Source: VYDC01 sp963667515
Lineage (GTDB): Bacteria; Chloroflexota; Dehalococcoidia; UBA2979
Assembly (NCBI GenBank): GCA_963667515.2
Contig: CAXXXY010000011.1
Coordinates: 62,001 to 126,000, forward strand
DNA length: 64,000 nt
Reading direction: 5' to 3'
Shown here: in pieces, positions 35,702-43,876 of the stretch
How the letters are laid out: each line of letters begins with the position of its first letter
Position numbering within the stretch: position 1 is the stretch's first letter
Translations under genes and position numbers: made by a program
The notes under the pieces: generated by a model
Databases searched by the model: none
What the model was told of the DNA's origin: nothing
Seen by the model: the letters and a program-made list of their open reading frames with translations, nothing else

Positions 35702-36822
35702 GCGGGCAGGCCCAGCAGCTGCTCGATGGGCGTCCACTCGCGGCCGAGGGAGGCGGCCACCGCGGCGTGGGTGAGGTGGCCGCGGTAGACGTTCACGGCC
35801 CGCCTGAGCGTCGCGTCCTTGGCCAGCGCCGCCTCCAGCCCCTCGTTGGCGACGCGCAGGATGTAGGGCAGCGTGAGCGCCGTGAGCGCGCGCGAGGAGG
35901 TGCGCGGCACGGCGCCCGGCATGTTCGGCACCGCGTAGTGCACGACCCCCTCGTCCAGGTAGGTGGGCTGCAGGTGGTTGGTGGGGCGCGTCGTCTCCAC
36001 GCAGCCGCCCTGGTCGACCGCCACGTCGACGACGACGGCGCCCGGCCCCATCGAGCGCACCATCTCGCGCGTGACGACGACGGGCGCGCGCCGCCCCGGC
36101 ACGAGCACGGCGCCGACGAGCAGATCCGCGCCCACGAGGACGTCGGTCAGCGACTGCGGCGTCGATATCAGCGTCTCGACGCGGCCCGCGTAGAGCTCCT
36201 CCAGGGCGCGCAGCTGATCCTCGTCGATCGAGGCGACGGTGACGCGCGCGCCCGCGCCCACGGCGGCGCGCACCGAGTTCTTCCCCACGTTGCCCGAGCC
36301 CACGATCACCACGTGCGCCGGCGGCACGCCCGGCAGGCCGCCCAGCAGCATTCCGCGACCCGGCCCGGGCCGCTTGAGCAGCGCCGCGCCGACCTCGACG
36401 GCCATGCGGCCCGCGACCTCGGACATCGGCGCCAGCAGTGGCAGGAAGCCGTCGTCGCGCTCGACCGTCTCGTAGCCGATCGCGATGCAGCCCGAGCTGA
36501 GCAGCGCCTCGATCACGGCGGGCTCGGCCGCCAGGTGGAGGTAGGTGAAGAGCGCCTGCCCCTCGCGCAGCAGCGCGTACTCGGATGGCTGCGGCTCCTT
36601 CACCTCGCACATCAGCGCGGCGCGCGCGTAGACCTCCTCGGGCGTCTCGGCGAGCGCGGCGCCCGCCGCGCGATACTCCGCGTCGGGGTAGTGCGAGCCC
36701 TCGCCGGCGCCCGCCTCCACCAGCACGGTGTGGCCGGCGCGGGCGACGTTGGCGGCGCCCTCGGGCGTCAGCGCAACGCGATACTCCTCGGTCTTGGTCT
36801 CGCGCACGGTGCCGACGATCAC
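35698..36822 (-). CDS. ald: Alanine dehydrogenase
   Basis: A 374-residue NAD-dependent enzyme interconverting L-alanine and pyruvate plus ammonia. Typical motifs are the N-terminal GTVRETKTEEYRVALTPEGA, substrate-binding MCEVKEPQPSEY, and the Rossmann motif VVIVGSGNVGKNSVRAAVGA. The C-terminal NMPGAVPRTSSRALTALTLP is diagnostic. GTG at 36822 is preceded by AGGAGG. It is divergently arranged, only 36 bp from a small membrane protein gene, so promoters overlap. Confidence 0.95.
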   Translation of the reverse strand: MIVGTVRETKTEEYRVALTPEGAANVARAGHTVLVEAGAGEGSHYPDAEYRAAGAALAETPEEVYARAALMCEVKEPQPSEYALLREGQALFTYLHLAAEPAVIEALLSSGCIAIGYETVERDDGFLPLLAPMSEVAGRMAVEVGAALLKRPGPGRGMLLGGLPGVPPAHVVIVGSGNVGKNSVRAAVGAGARVTVASIDEDQLRALEELYAGRVETLISTPQSLTDVLVGADLLVGAVLVPGRRAPVVVTREMVRSMGPGAVVVDVAVDQGGCVETTRPTNHLQPTYLDEGVVHYAVPNMPGAVPRTSSRALTALTLPYILRVANEGLEAALAKDATLRRAVNVYRGHLTHAAVAASLGREWTPIEQLLGLPA

Positions 36823-36858
36823 GGGGACGCCTCCTGCGAGCGCGGACGAGGATGAGCG

Positions 36859-37461
36859 ATGCGAGCGGCGACGAGTATACGAGCGGAGACCCCCGGCCTC
36901 CCCGCCCGCGAGGCGGCGGTGCCGGCCGCGGCTGCCTCCGACGAGGCGCGCTACGCCGAGGAGCTGCGCGAGCCGCTGTGGCTCGCGGCGCTCACGATCG
37001 GCGGCGGGCCGCTGCTGCTCGCGTGGTGGGTGGCGACGGGCCGCCCCGGCTCGCCCGCGCTGGCCGTGATCGTCGCGGCGGGGCTCGTGGTGGTCACGGC
37101 GCTGGGGCTGCGCATCTTCTCGGCGTTGCGCATCCGCGTGGAGGCGGGCGAGCTGCGCTTCGGCTACTCCGCGCTGGCCGGCCGCACCGGGGCGCCGCGC
37201 GGCTTCGGTCGCGCCGCGCTGCCGGTGGGGGCGATCGCCTCGATCGAGGCGCGCGACTACAGCCGGCTGCAGTACCTGGTGGGCGGCGGGCCGGGGCGGC
37301 GCCTCGGCGGCCGCTGGCACTACACCGTGCGCTTCGCCGGGCGCGGCGTGGCGATCGAGGCGAACGGCGAGCGCTACTGGCTCGCGAGCGCCGACCCCGA
37401 GGCGCTGGTCGCCGCCGTCGAGCGCGAGCGCGCGGAGCTCGCCGCCGCGACCATCCGCTAG
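36859..37461 (+). CDS. Membrane-associated protein, DUF3093-like
   Basis: A 200-residue protein: a variable N-terminus, two adjacent transmembrane helices (~residues 42-90, LTIGGGPLLLAWWVA and LAVIVAAGLVVVTALGL) and a C-terminal domain with beta-strand character (LRIRVEAGELRFGYSALAGR, LPVGAIASIEARDY, WHYTVRFAGRGVAIEANGE). The layout resembles small DUF3093/PH-like membrane proteins of actinobacteria. Function unknown. Confidence 0.6.
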   Translation: MRAATSIRAETPGLPAREAAVPAAAASDEARYAEELREPLWLAALTIGGGPLLLAWWVATGRPGSPALAVIVAAGLVVVTALGLRIFSALRIRVEAGELRFGYSALAGRTGAPRGFGRAALPVGAIASIEARDYSRLQYLVGGGPGRRLGGRWHYTVRFAGRGVAIEANGERYWLASADPEALVAAVERERAELAAATIR

Positions 37462-37504
37462 GCCGCGCCTCACCGACGACAGCCCCGACGACGCCAGCCC
37501 CTCC

Positions 37505-38140
37505 CTACGAAGGCACCACTGTCTCCGCGGCGCGCCACATGTACCAGCTGCCCACCGAGCGGTAGGGCGCCCATGGCGCGCCGATCTCTCGCGCGCGCTC
37601 GGGCGTCGGCGTCGCGGCGAGGCCGTAGGCGGCACGCATCCCGGAGCGCACGCCGAGGTCACCCACCGGCAGCACGTCGGGCCGCCCGAGGTGGAACATC
37701 AGGAACATGTGCGCCGTCCACTCGCCGATGCCGTGCACCGCGGTCAGGCGCTGCGCCACCGCCTCGTCGGGCAGACCGTCGAGGCCGCCGAAGGCCAGGC
37801 GGCCGTCGGCGACGTGTTGCGCGAGGTCGCGCAGGTACGACGCCTTCTGCCGCGAGACGCCCGCGCCGCGGAACCGCTCGTCGGAGGTCGCGAGGATCTG
37901 CGCGGGCGTCGGCACGGCGTCCGGGTCGTCGTAGAGCGCGCGCCAGCGGCGCTCGATGGCGGCGGCGGCGGCCCCGGCGAGCTGCTGGTAGAGGATCATC
38001 CGCACGAGCGCCGAGTAGGCGTCGCCCGAGGGCCTCGGACGATACGGGCCGTGCCGCTCGATCAGCGCGCCGACGGCCGGGTCGGCGGCGCGCAGGTGCG
38101 CGTAGGCGCGCGCGGCGGAGAAGCGCAGCCGGCTCGCCAC
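37505..38140 (-). CDS. DNA-3-methyladenine glycosylase II-like protein (AlkA family)
   Basis: A 211-residue HhH-GPD DNA glycosylase. The helix-hairpin-helix and catalytic region reads LTAVHGIGEWTAHMFLMF then PVGDLGVRSGM, where the Asp is catalytic. It lacks the N-terminal AlkA domain, as in short bacterial AlkA/MPG-II proteins, and excises alkylated bases. GTG at 38140 lies 17 bp after the stop of the DinB gene, pointing to a damage-response operon. Confidence 0.88.
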   Translation of the reverse strand: MASRLRFSAARAYAHLRAADPAVGALIERHGPYRPRPSGDAYSALVRMILYQQLAGAAAAAIERRWRALYDDPDAVPTPAQILATSDERFRGAGVSRQKASYLRDLAQHVADGRLAFGGLDGLPDEAVAQRLTAVHGIGEWTAHMFLMFHLGRPDVLPVGDLGVRSGMRAAYGLAATPTPERAREIGAPWAPYRSVGSWYMWRAAETVVPS

Positions 38141-38154
38141 CTCGTCGCCCCGCC

Positions 38155-38670
38155 CTAGAAGAGCGGCGCGTCGCGGCCGAGCATCCGGCGCACGACCGCG
38201 ATCTCGCCCAGGTGCTGGCTGCCGTGCACGATCACCGTCTGCCCGATCGCCTCCAGCCGCGGGACGTCGCCCCACGGCACGACGCGGCTGATGCCCCGCA
38301 GGTAGTCGTCGCTCATCGCCTCGATGCGGGGGACGAGCTCGTCGCGCACGGCGCGGCCGTAGTCGGCCAGCGCGGCAGCGCCGGGGAGGCGCAGCGCCGC
38401 CGCCTCGGCGGGCTCCATCCCCGTGCCCTGCGCCACCTTCGGCAGCCCCCACGCCTCGTGCAGCCCCTCGCGCATCCAGACGGTGCGCTCGCGCTCGAAG
38501 GCGAAGAGCACGACGTTGTCGGCCGAGCGGAAGACGTGCCACGCGGTGAAGCCGATGGTGTTGGGCGCGCCCGCGGGGAGCGCGTGCAGCTCCTCGCCCG
38601 TGAGGTCGGCCACCGCCTCGATCAGCTGGTCGAAGACGCGGCCGACGAAGTGCGCGGCGTAGCGTTGCAT
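38155..38670 (-). CDS. DinB-family protein, paralog 1
   Basis: A 171-residue four-helix-bundle protein with the DinB/YfiT metal ligands: His in TIGFTAWHVFRSADN and the pair in VHGSQHLGEIAVVRRM. Family members are metal-dependent thiol-linked transferases or proteins of unknown activity; none is proven for this one. The ATG at 38670 is used; an in-frame GTG at 38697 preceded by GAGGAG could add nine residues. Confidence 0.82.
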   Translation of the reverse strand: MQRYAAHFVGRVFDQLIEAVADLTGEELHALPAGAPNTIGFTAWHVFRSADNVVLFAFERERTVWMREGLHEAWGLPKVAQGTGMEPAEAAALRLPGAAALADYGRAVRDELVPRIEAMSDDYLRGISRVVPWGDVPRLEAIGQTVIVHGSQHLGEIAVVRRMLGRDAPLF

Positions 38671-38711
38671 CGTGTAGGGCTCCGCGGGGCTCGCCACCTC
38701 CTCCGCCACCG

Positions 38712-39260
38712 CTAGTAGCCCGGCGCCGGCAGATCCAGCAGCGTGCGCGTGACGTTCAGCTCGCCCTGGTGGCGGATGGTGTGCAGCACGAAGAAGGCGT
38801 GCACGGCGTCGCCGGCGGGCAGCTCGCGGTCGCCGAAGCCGCGGATCGGGCGCGCGAGCTCCGCCTCGTCCAGCGCGCCGACCGCCGCCGTCAGCTCCGC
38901 GCGCAGCTCGCGCCCGTACTCGGCGAGCGCCTCGGCCGAGGGGACGCGCAGCGCCTGCGCCACCTCGGTCGGCTGCCCGCTGCCGTTGCCGTCGGCCCAG
39001 GACTCCGACGGCAGCCCCCACGCGGCGGCGTAGCCGCGGCGCGCCCACAGCTCGGGCTCGCCGCTGAGGCGGCCCCCGATCAGGTCGGCGGTGCGGAAGA
39101 CGTGCCACGCGATCCAGCCGAGCGTGTTGGCGCGCGGGTGCACGACCGCGTGGAGCTGCTCGGCGCTGAGCCCGTCGATCGCGGCCAGCGTCTCGCCCAG
39201 CGCGCGGCCCGTCGCGCGCGCGAGCATCCCGCTCGTGCTCAGCGTCGCCTCGGTCTTCAT
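38712..39260 (-). CDS. DinB-family protein, paralog 2
   Basis: A 182-residue protein clearly paralogous to the next gene downstream (LGWIAWHVFRTADLIGG; HTIRHQGELNVTRTLL provides the His pair). The two arose by tandem duplication and have diverged widely. ATG at 39260 has AGGGGG upstream. The order is paralog 2, paralog 1, DNA glycosylase, all on the minus strand with short gaps. Confidence 0.83.
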   Translation of the reverse strand: MKTEATLSTSGMLARATGRALGETLAAIDGLSAEQLHAVVHPRANTLGWIAWHVFRTADLIGGRLSGEPELWARRGYAAAWGLPSESWADGNGSGQPTEVAQALRVPSAEALAEYGRELRAELTAAVGALDEAELARPIRGFGDRELPAGDAVHAFFVLHTIRHQGELNVTRTLLDLPAPGY

Positions 39261-39398
39261 CGCATCCCCCTGCCTGGCCGCGGCGCGCGGGCCGGGCCTT
39301 CGCGCCCGCAGTCTCACCGATCGGCGGCCCGCGGCGCCAGCGAGCGAGCGGCGGCGGGAGACGGGGCGAGGCGGGGGCGCCTGCCCAGACGCGGACGC

Positions 39399-41276
39399 CT
39401 ACACCCGCGTGGCGGTGGTCTGGCGCACCAGCTCGGCGGCCACCTCGTAGCGGCCGAAGGAGGGCATGACGTAGATGCCCGAGACGAAGGGGAGCGTGCG
39501 CACCTCCTCCGTGTGCTCGCGCGCGATCGCGAGGCCCGCGTCGGCGCCGGCCTCGCCGGCCGCGCGCATGCGCTCGCGCGCCGCGTCCGGCACCTCGACG
39601 CCCGCGAGCTCGTTGTGGATGAACTCGGCGTGGCGCGAGGACATCAGCGGCAGCACCCCCGCCAGCACCGGCACCTCGACGGGGCCGAGCCGCTCGAAGA
39701 AGCGGGCGATCGTCGCCAGCTCGTAGACGGGCTGCGTCATCAGCATGTGGCAGCCCGCGTCGAGCTTGGCGCGCACGCGGCTCAGCTCCAGCTCGATGTC
39801 CTCGGCGGTGGTGTTGGCCGCGGCGGCGATAAAGAAGTCGGTGGGCCGCCCGATCGAGTTGCCGGCGAAGTCGATGCCCTCGTTCAGCCGCCGCAGCACG
39901 CGGATGAAGCCGACCGCGTCCACGTCCCACACGGTCGAGGAGCGGGAGGCGTCGGGCGGCGGATCGCCCGTCAGCGCGATCACCGTGCGGATGCCGAGGG
40001 CGTGCGCGCCCAGCATGTCCGCCTGCAGCGCCATCAGGTTCCGGTCGCGCGTGGTCTGGTGGATGATCGTCTCGATGCGGGCCTCGCGCTCGATGCGGAC
40101 GGCGAGCGAGAGCGCGCTCATGCGCACGCGCGCCATCGGTGAGTCGCCGATGTTGATGGCGTCCGCGCCGGAGCGCGCCAGCATCGCCGCCCCCTCGATC
40201 GCCTTGCGCGGGTTGATGCCGCGCGGAGGATCGATCTCGACGGAGACGACGAAGCGGCCCGCGGCCAGCGCGTCGCGCAGCCTCGTGGCGGGCGCCTCGC
40301 CGCCCGCGGCCGGCGCCTCGTCGAGCGCCGGCGGGTCGAGCTGCGGGCGGCCCTCGAAGCGCACGCGCGCCCGTCCGGCGGGCGCGCCGCTGGCTGCGTC
40401 CAGCGCCTCGCGCATCGCGCGCACGTGCTCCGCCGTCGTGCCGCAGCAGCCGCCGATGAGCGCCGCGCCCAGGTCCTTGGCGCGCAGCGCGAAGTCCGCG
40501 AGGTACTCGGGCGAGGAGGGGTAGATCAGCCGCCCCTCGGCGACGCGCGGGATGCCGGCGTTGGGCTTCACCGCCAGCCGCGCGCCGACCTGCGCGCCCG
40601 CCATCGCCCGCAGCATGTCGAGCGCGGCCTGCGGGCCGACGCCGCAGTTCACGCCGACCACGTCAGCGCCCGCCGCGTCCAGGCGGCGCGCGATCTCGGC
40701 GGCCTCGTCGCCCGCCGGGGAGGCGAGGTCGGCGCTGAAGTCGAGCGTGACGACCAGCGGGTGATCGGCGGTGACGCGGCGCGCGGCGCGCAGCGCCGCC
40801 TCGGCCTCGCGCAGGCTGGGCATCGACTCCAGCACGAGCACGTCGACGCCGCCCTCCACCAGCGCGCCGATCTGCTCCTCGAAGGCGGCCTCGGCGTCCT
40901 CGATCGTCCACGCGCCAACGATCAGGTCGCGCCCGATCGGGCCCACCGAGCCGCCGACGAAGACATCCGCGCCCGCGATCTCGCGGGCGTCGCGCGCCAG
41001 CCGCGCGGCGGCGAAGTTGGCGTCGCGCACGCGGTCGCCCAGCCCGTCGCGGGCGAGCTGCGAGCGGTTCGCCGTGAAGGTGTTGGTGAGGATGAGCTGC
41101 GCGCCGGCCGCGATGTAGGCCTCGTGCAGCGCGCGCGCCAGCTCGGGCCGCTCGAGCACGGTCGTATCGTTGCCGCCACGCCAGCCGAGCGCGCGCAGCC
41201 CTGTGCCCGTCGCGCCGTCGCCCACCACCACGCCCGCCGCGAGCGACTTGAGGAAGGGGTGCTCCTGCCGATCCAT
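39399..41276 (-). CDS. Bifunctional homocysteine S-methyltransferase / 5,10-methylenetetrahydrofolate reductase
   Basis: A 625-residue fusion. Residues ~1-295 form a Zn-dependent homocysteine methyltransferase domain (DGATGTGLRALG; Zn ligands in GVNCGVG and GGCCGTT). Residues ~335-620 form a MetF-type reductase (FVVSVEIDPPRGINP, TVIALTGDPPPD, MLMTQPVYELA). It joins methyl-tetrahydrofolate formation to methionine synthesis. This fusion is known from several bacterial phyla including Chloroflexota. ATG at 41276 begins MDRQEHPFLKSL. Confidence 0.92.
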   Translation of the reverse strand: MDRQEHPFLKSLAAGVVVGDGATGTGLRALGWRGGNDTTVLERPELARALHEAYIAAGAQLILTNTFTANRSQLARDGLGDRVRDANFAAARLARDAREIAGADVFVGGSVGPIGRDLIVGAWTIEDAEAAFEEQIGALVEGGVDVLVLESMPSLREAEAALRAARRVTADHPLVVTLDFSADLASPAGDEAAEIARRLDAAGADVVGVNCGVGPQAALDMLRAMAGAQVGARLAVKPNAGIPRVAEGRLIYPSSPEYLADFALRAKDLGAALIGGCCGTTAEHVRAMREALDAASGAPAGRARVRFEGRPQLDPPALDEAPAAGGEAPATRLRDALAAGRFVVSVEIDPPRGINPRKAIEGAAMLARSGADAINIGDSPMARVRMSALSLAVRIEREARIETIIHQTTRDRNLMALQADMLGAHALGIRTVIALTGDPPPDASRSSTVWDVDAVGFIRVLRRLNEGIDFAGNSIGRPTDFFIAAAANTTAEDIELELSRVRAKLDAGCHMLMTQPVYELATIARFFERLGPVEVPVLAGVLPLMSSRHAEFIHNELAGVEVPDAARERMRAAGEAGADAGLAIAREHTEEVRTLPFVSGIYVMPSFGRYEVAAELVRQTTATRV

Positions 41277-41339
41277 GCATCCAGTGTGGCAGCCTCGTCG
41301 GTGGCTGTCCGCCCCGCCGCAGCGGGGCGAGCGCGCGCG

Positions 41340-41762
41340 TCAGCGCCGTCGCGGGCCCGCGAGCAGAAAGGCGATGCCGATCGCGATCAGCGCGAGCGGC
41401 CACGAGAAGCGCAGCACCCGCCACACGCCGATCCCGACATCGAGCTGACCCGCGAGCAGCAGCAGCCCGGCGCCCAGCAGCACCGCGCCCAGGATGGTCG
41501 CCTCGCGCGCGTGCCCGCCGGGCGCGCTCGCCGGCCGCGACGCGTCCGCGCCGGCCTCCCCCGCGGGCGCCGCGGGCATCACGACCCACAGCACGATGTA
41601 GATCGGGATGGCGATGCCGACGCCCAGCAGCGCGGCGAGCACGAAGAGCAGCCGCACGACCGTCGGCTCCAGGTCGAAGTAGTCGGCAACGCCCGCCGCC
41701 ACCCCGCCGAGCTTGCGGTCGCGGCTGCGCTGCAGTCGGCGGCGAGGCGGCGCGTCGCTCAC
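41340..41762 (-). CDS. PspC-domain membrane protein
   Basis: A 140-residue protein. The PspC domain is at residues ~8-65 (LQRSRDRKLGGVAAGVADYF then VLAALLGVGIAIPIYIVLWV). Two more hydrophobic helices follow a Gly/Ala linker. PspC proteins take part in envelope-stress signalling. GTG at 41762 overlaps the stop of the EVE-domain gene by 4 bp. Confidence 0.85.
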   Translation of the reverse strand: MSDAPPRRRLQRSRDRKLGGVAAGVADYFDLEPTVVRLLFVLAALLGVGIAIPIYIVLWVVMPAAPAGEAGADASRPASAPGGHAREATILGAVLLGAGLLLLAGQLDVGIGVWRVLRFSWPLALIAIGIAFLLAGPRRR

Positions 41763-42220
41763 GCGCGCGACCCCGCCGGGAGCTGCTGCGTCAGCAGCTC
41801 CTCGATCTGCGCGTAGTCGGCGTCGCTGATGCGGTGCAGGTTCCCGCGGAACGCCATGCCGAGCTTCTTCGGCCCCAGCTTCCGGGTCTTCTCCAGCAGG
41901 TCGGTGATCTCACGGACATCGACGTAGTCGCCGGGGGGCGGCACCAGCACGGGCTTCGTCGGGATGCGGAACGGGAAGCGCTCGTCGGGCTTCCCCTCCG
42001 AGAGCAGGCCGATGTCGGCGTCGTCCTCGTAGCCCTCGCCCGTGACCTCGACGATGGCGCCGAACTGCACGACTTTCGTCAGGTAGAAGACGAGGCGGTC
42101 GCCGGGTTGCATCGACTCGCTCTCGCGGCGCCGCGAGGACTTGAACGCGCAGAGGTCGAAGCCGCGCTCGCGCAGCAGCTCGAAGTTCTCGGCCGATCCG
42201 ACGACGATCCACGGCTGCAT
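41759..42220 (-). CDS. EVE-domain (PUA-like) protein
   Basis: A 153-residue protein with the EVE fold pattern: PWIVVGSAENFELLRERG at the start, MQPGDRLVFYL and the final helices (LRKLGPKK-like RKLGPKKLGMAFRG). EVE domains are related to YTH/PUA domains and bind modified bases in nucleic acids. No restriction enzyme is nearby, so a housekeeping RNA-related role is as likely as a defence role. ATG at 42220. Confidence 0.78.
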   Translation of the reverse strand: MQPWIVVGSAENFELLRERGFDLCAFKSSRRRESESMQPGDRLVFYLTKVVQFGAIVEVTGEGYEDDADIGLLSEGKPDERFPFRIPTKPVLVPPPGDYVDVREITDLLEKTRKLGPKKLGMAFRGNLHRISDADYAQIEELLTQQLPAGSRA

Positions 42221-42311
42221 CGCGCCCCCCCTCCGCTATCCCCCGGCGGGTCCGCGCTCAGGATAGCCGACGCTAGGTAGCGGTAGGCTGCGGGCGAGGC
42301 GGCGTATCGAC

Positions 42312-43004
42312 GTGGGGGCGGGCGTGCGGGACGACGAGGCGACGCACTGGCAGCCGGGCGACGCGGTCGTCCTGCGCTACGTCGGGCACGTCGACGGGGT
42401 GCTGCAGGGCCTGCCGCACGTCGTGGTCCGCGACGACCCCGCGCTGCTCGCGCTCTACCTGCCGGCGGGCACCGCGCTCGGCCAGCGCTACGAGGGGCGC
42501 CACGACCGCGTCTCCCGCGACGCAGCGGAGCGCGCCGCGCGCGCCGAGGCCGCCGCCGCGCCGCGCCTCTGGCGCGAGTTCGACGTGCTGCGCCTGATGC
42601 CGGCCGGCGCCCGCCACTCGACGTGGCTCTTCTGGCGCGGCGGCGAGTTCCTCAGCTGGTACGTGAACATGGAGGCGCCGTACCGGCGCCACGCGCTGGG
42701 CGTGGACACCACCGACAACATCGTCGATCTGTGGGTGACGCCGGAGCTCGCGTGGCGCTGGAAGGACCTCGACCAGCTGGAGGAGCGGGTGGCGCTGGGG
42801 CTGGTGCACCCGTACGAGGCGGCGGCCTTCCGCCGCGAGGGCGAGCGCGTGATCGCGGCCGTCGAGGCGCGCGGCTCGCCCTTCGGCGACGGCTGGGAGC
42901 GCTGGCTCCCCGATCCCGCCTGGCGAACCCCGTCGCTGCCTGCCGGCTGGGCCGCGCTCCCCGGCGCCACCCACGACCTCAACCAGCGTTCCGCTGGACT
43001 CTAG
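42312..43004 (+). CDS. DUF402-domain protein with repeat-derived C-terminus
   Basis: A 230-residue protein with the DUF402 core: STWLFWRGGEFLSWYVNMEA and TTDNIVDLWVTPELAWRWKD, with the conserved acidic DxxD-type residues. Relatives include nucleoside tri/diphosphate phosphatases and FomD-like phosphohydrolases, so it is probably a Mg-dependent phosphatase. The last residues (NQRSAGL) and the stop are encoded by an AGCGTTCCGCT intergenic repeat that has run into the gene. Confidence 0.78.
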   Translation: MGAGVRDDEATHWQPGDAVVLRYVGHVDGVLQGLPHVVVRDDPALLALYLPAGTALGQRYEGRHDRVSRDAAERAARAEAAAAPRLWREFDVLRLMPAGARHSTWLFWRGGEFLSWYVNMEAPYRRHALGVDTTDNIVDLWVTPELAWRWKDLDQLEERVALGLVHPYEAAAFRREGERVIAAVEARGSPFGDGWERWLPDPAWRTPSLPAGWAALPGATHDLNQRSAGL

Positions 43005-43194
43005 GGGCTGCCGCCGCCTTCGAGGCAACGAGGGGATAGGCGGAGCGCCGCTCGGATGCGAGCTGGCGAGGTAGGCCAGGGCTCGACCCGAGCGCGAGCG
43101 TGCGGGTCAGCGCGACGCAGACGCCTCGACGACAACAGCCGTCACGAAGCCCTCGTGCAGGAGCGGCAGCCCCTCGAGTCCAGCGGAACGCTGG
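42983..43194. repeat. Inverted pair of AGCGTTCCGCT-family repeats
   Basis: A forward copy (CCAGCGTTCCGCTGGACTC, from 42983) overlaps the 3' end of the DUF402 gene. An inverted copy (from 43158, CAGGAGCGGCAGCCCCTCGA followed by GTCCAGCGGAACGCTGG to 43194) abuts the A-type carrier gene. About 120 bp of unremarkable sequence lies between. Confidence 0.7.
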
Positions 43195-43197
43195 CGC

Positions 43198-43728
43198 TCA
43201 GTGGCAGGCGCGGGGGGTGCCGGCGTCGCCGGGGGCCTGGAACGACGAGCCGCAGGCGCAGGACGAGACCGCGTTCGGGTTGTAGATCGTGAAGCCCGAC
43301 TTCATCAGATCCTCGACGTAGTCGATCTCGGCGCCGCCGAGGAGCTGGCGCGAGTCCGGGTCCACGACGATGCGCACGCCATCGGCCTCGATCACCGTGT
43401 CGTCGCTCTCCGCCTCCTTGGCGAGCGCCATCCCGTACTGGTAGCCGGAACAGCCGCCGCCGACCACAAAGACGCGGAGCGCGCCCTCGGGAACCTCCTT
43501 CTGCACCATCAGCTCGCGCGCCTTCTCGGCGGCGCGGGGCGTGATGCTGACTAGCACCGTGGGCACCGGGGGCTCGGGCGTGAGCATCGTGAGGCCGCCG
43601 GTGAGGTCGCGCGCCCCCGTCAGGTCGTGCGCGGCGCCCGGGCTCGCGGAGCCGCCGGCCAGGTCGCGGCTGGACGGCGCGCGCGCCCCGCTGTCGGACG
43701 TCCCGGTCAGGTCACGCTGCAGCGTCAT
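43198..43728 (-). CDS. A-type Fe-S carrier (HesB/IscA/ErpA family) with repetitive N-terminal extension
   Basis: A 176-residue protein. The A-type carrier domain occupies ~residues 55-165, with conserved Cys in GGGCSGYQYG and CACGSSF. It carries Fe-S clusters or iron to target proteins. The N-terminal ~48 residues are unusual: RDLTG, RDLAG, HDLTG and RDLTGG repeats. Starting at the second Met (MLTPEPPVP) would give a normal-length protein, but the first ATG (43728) has GAAGGAG upstream. It lies in the second Fe-S locus. Confidence 0.85.
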   Translation of the reverse strand: MTLQRDLTGTSDSGARAPSSRDLAGGSASPGAAHDLTGARDLTGGLTMLTPEPPVPTVLVSITPRAAEKARELMVQKEVPEGALRVFVVGGGCSGYQYGMALAKEAESDDTVIEADGVRIVVDPDSRQLLGGAEIDYVEDLMKSGFTIYNPNAVSSCACGSSFQAPGDAGTPRACH

Positions 43729-43876
43729 CGTCGCTCCTTCAGATCCGGCGCCGCACATCTCCGGGGGCGCACGGCGGTGCTCGTCGGTCGCGCCGCCACG
43801 AGGGCGGCCGCGCCATGATAGTCGGGCCTGCGAGGCGCGTCCATTATTGGTGGCGTCACTGCTCACAGTGACGCTG

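Noticed and set aside
41759..42220. EVE-domain protein as part of a defence island
   Set aside because: Neighbours are a PspC protein and a DUF402 phosphatase-like protein; no restriction, toxin or nuclease genes are nearby.
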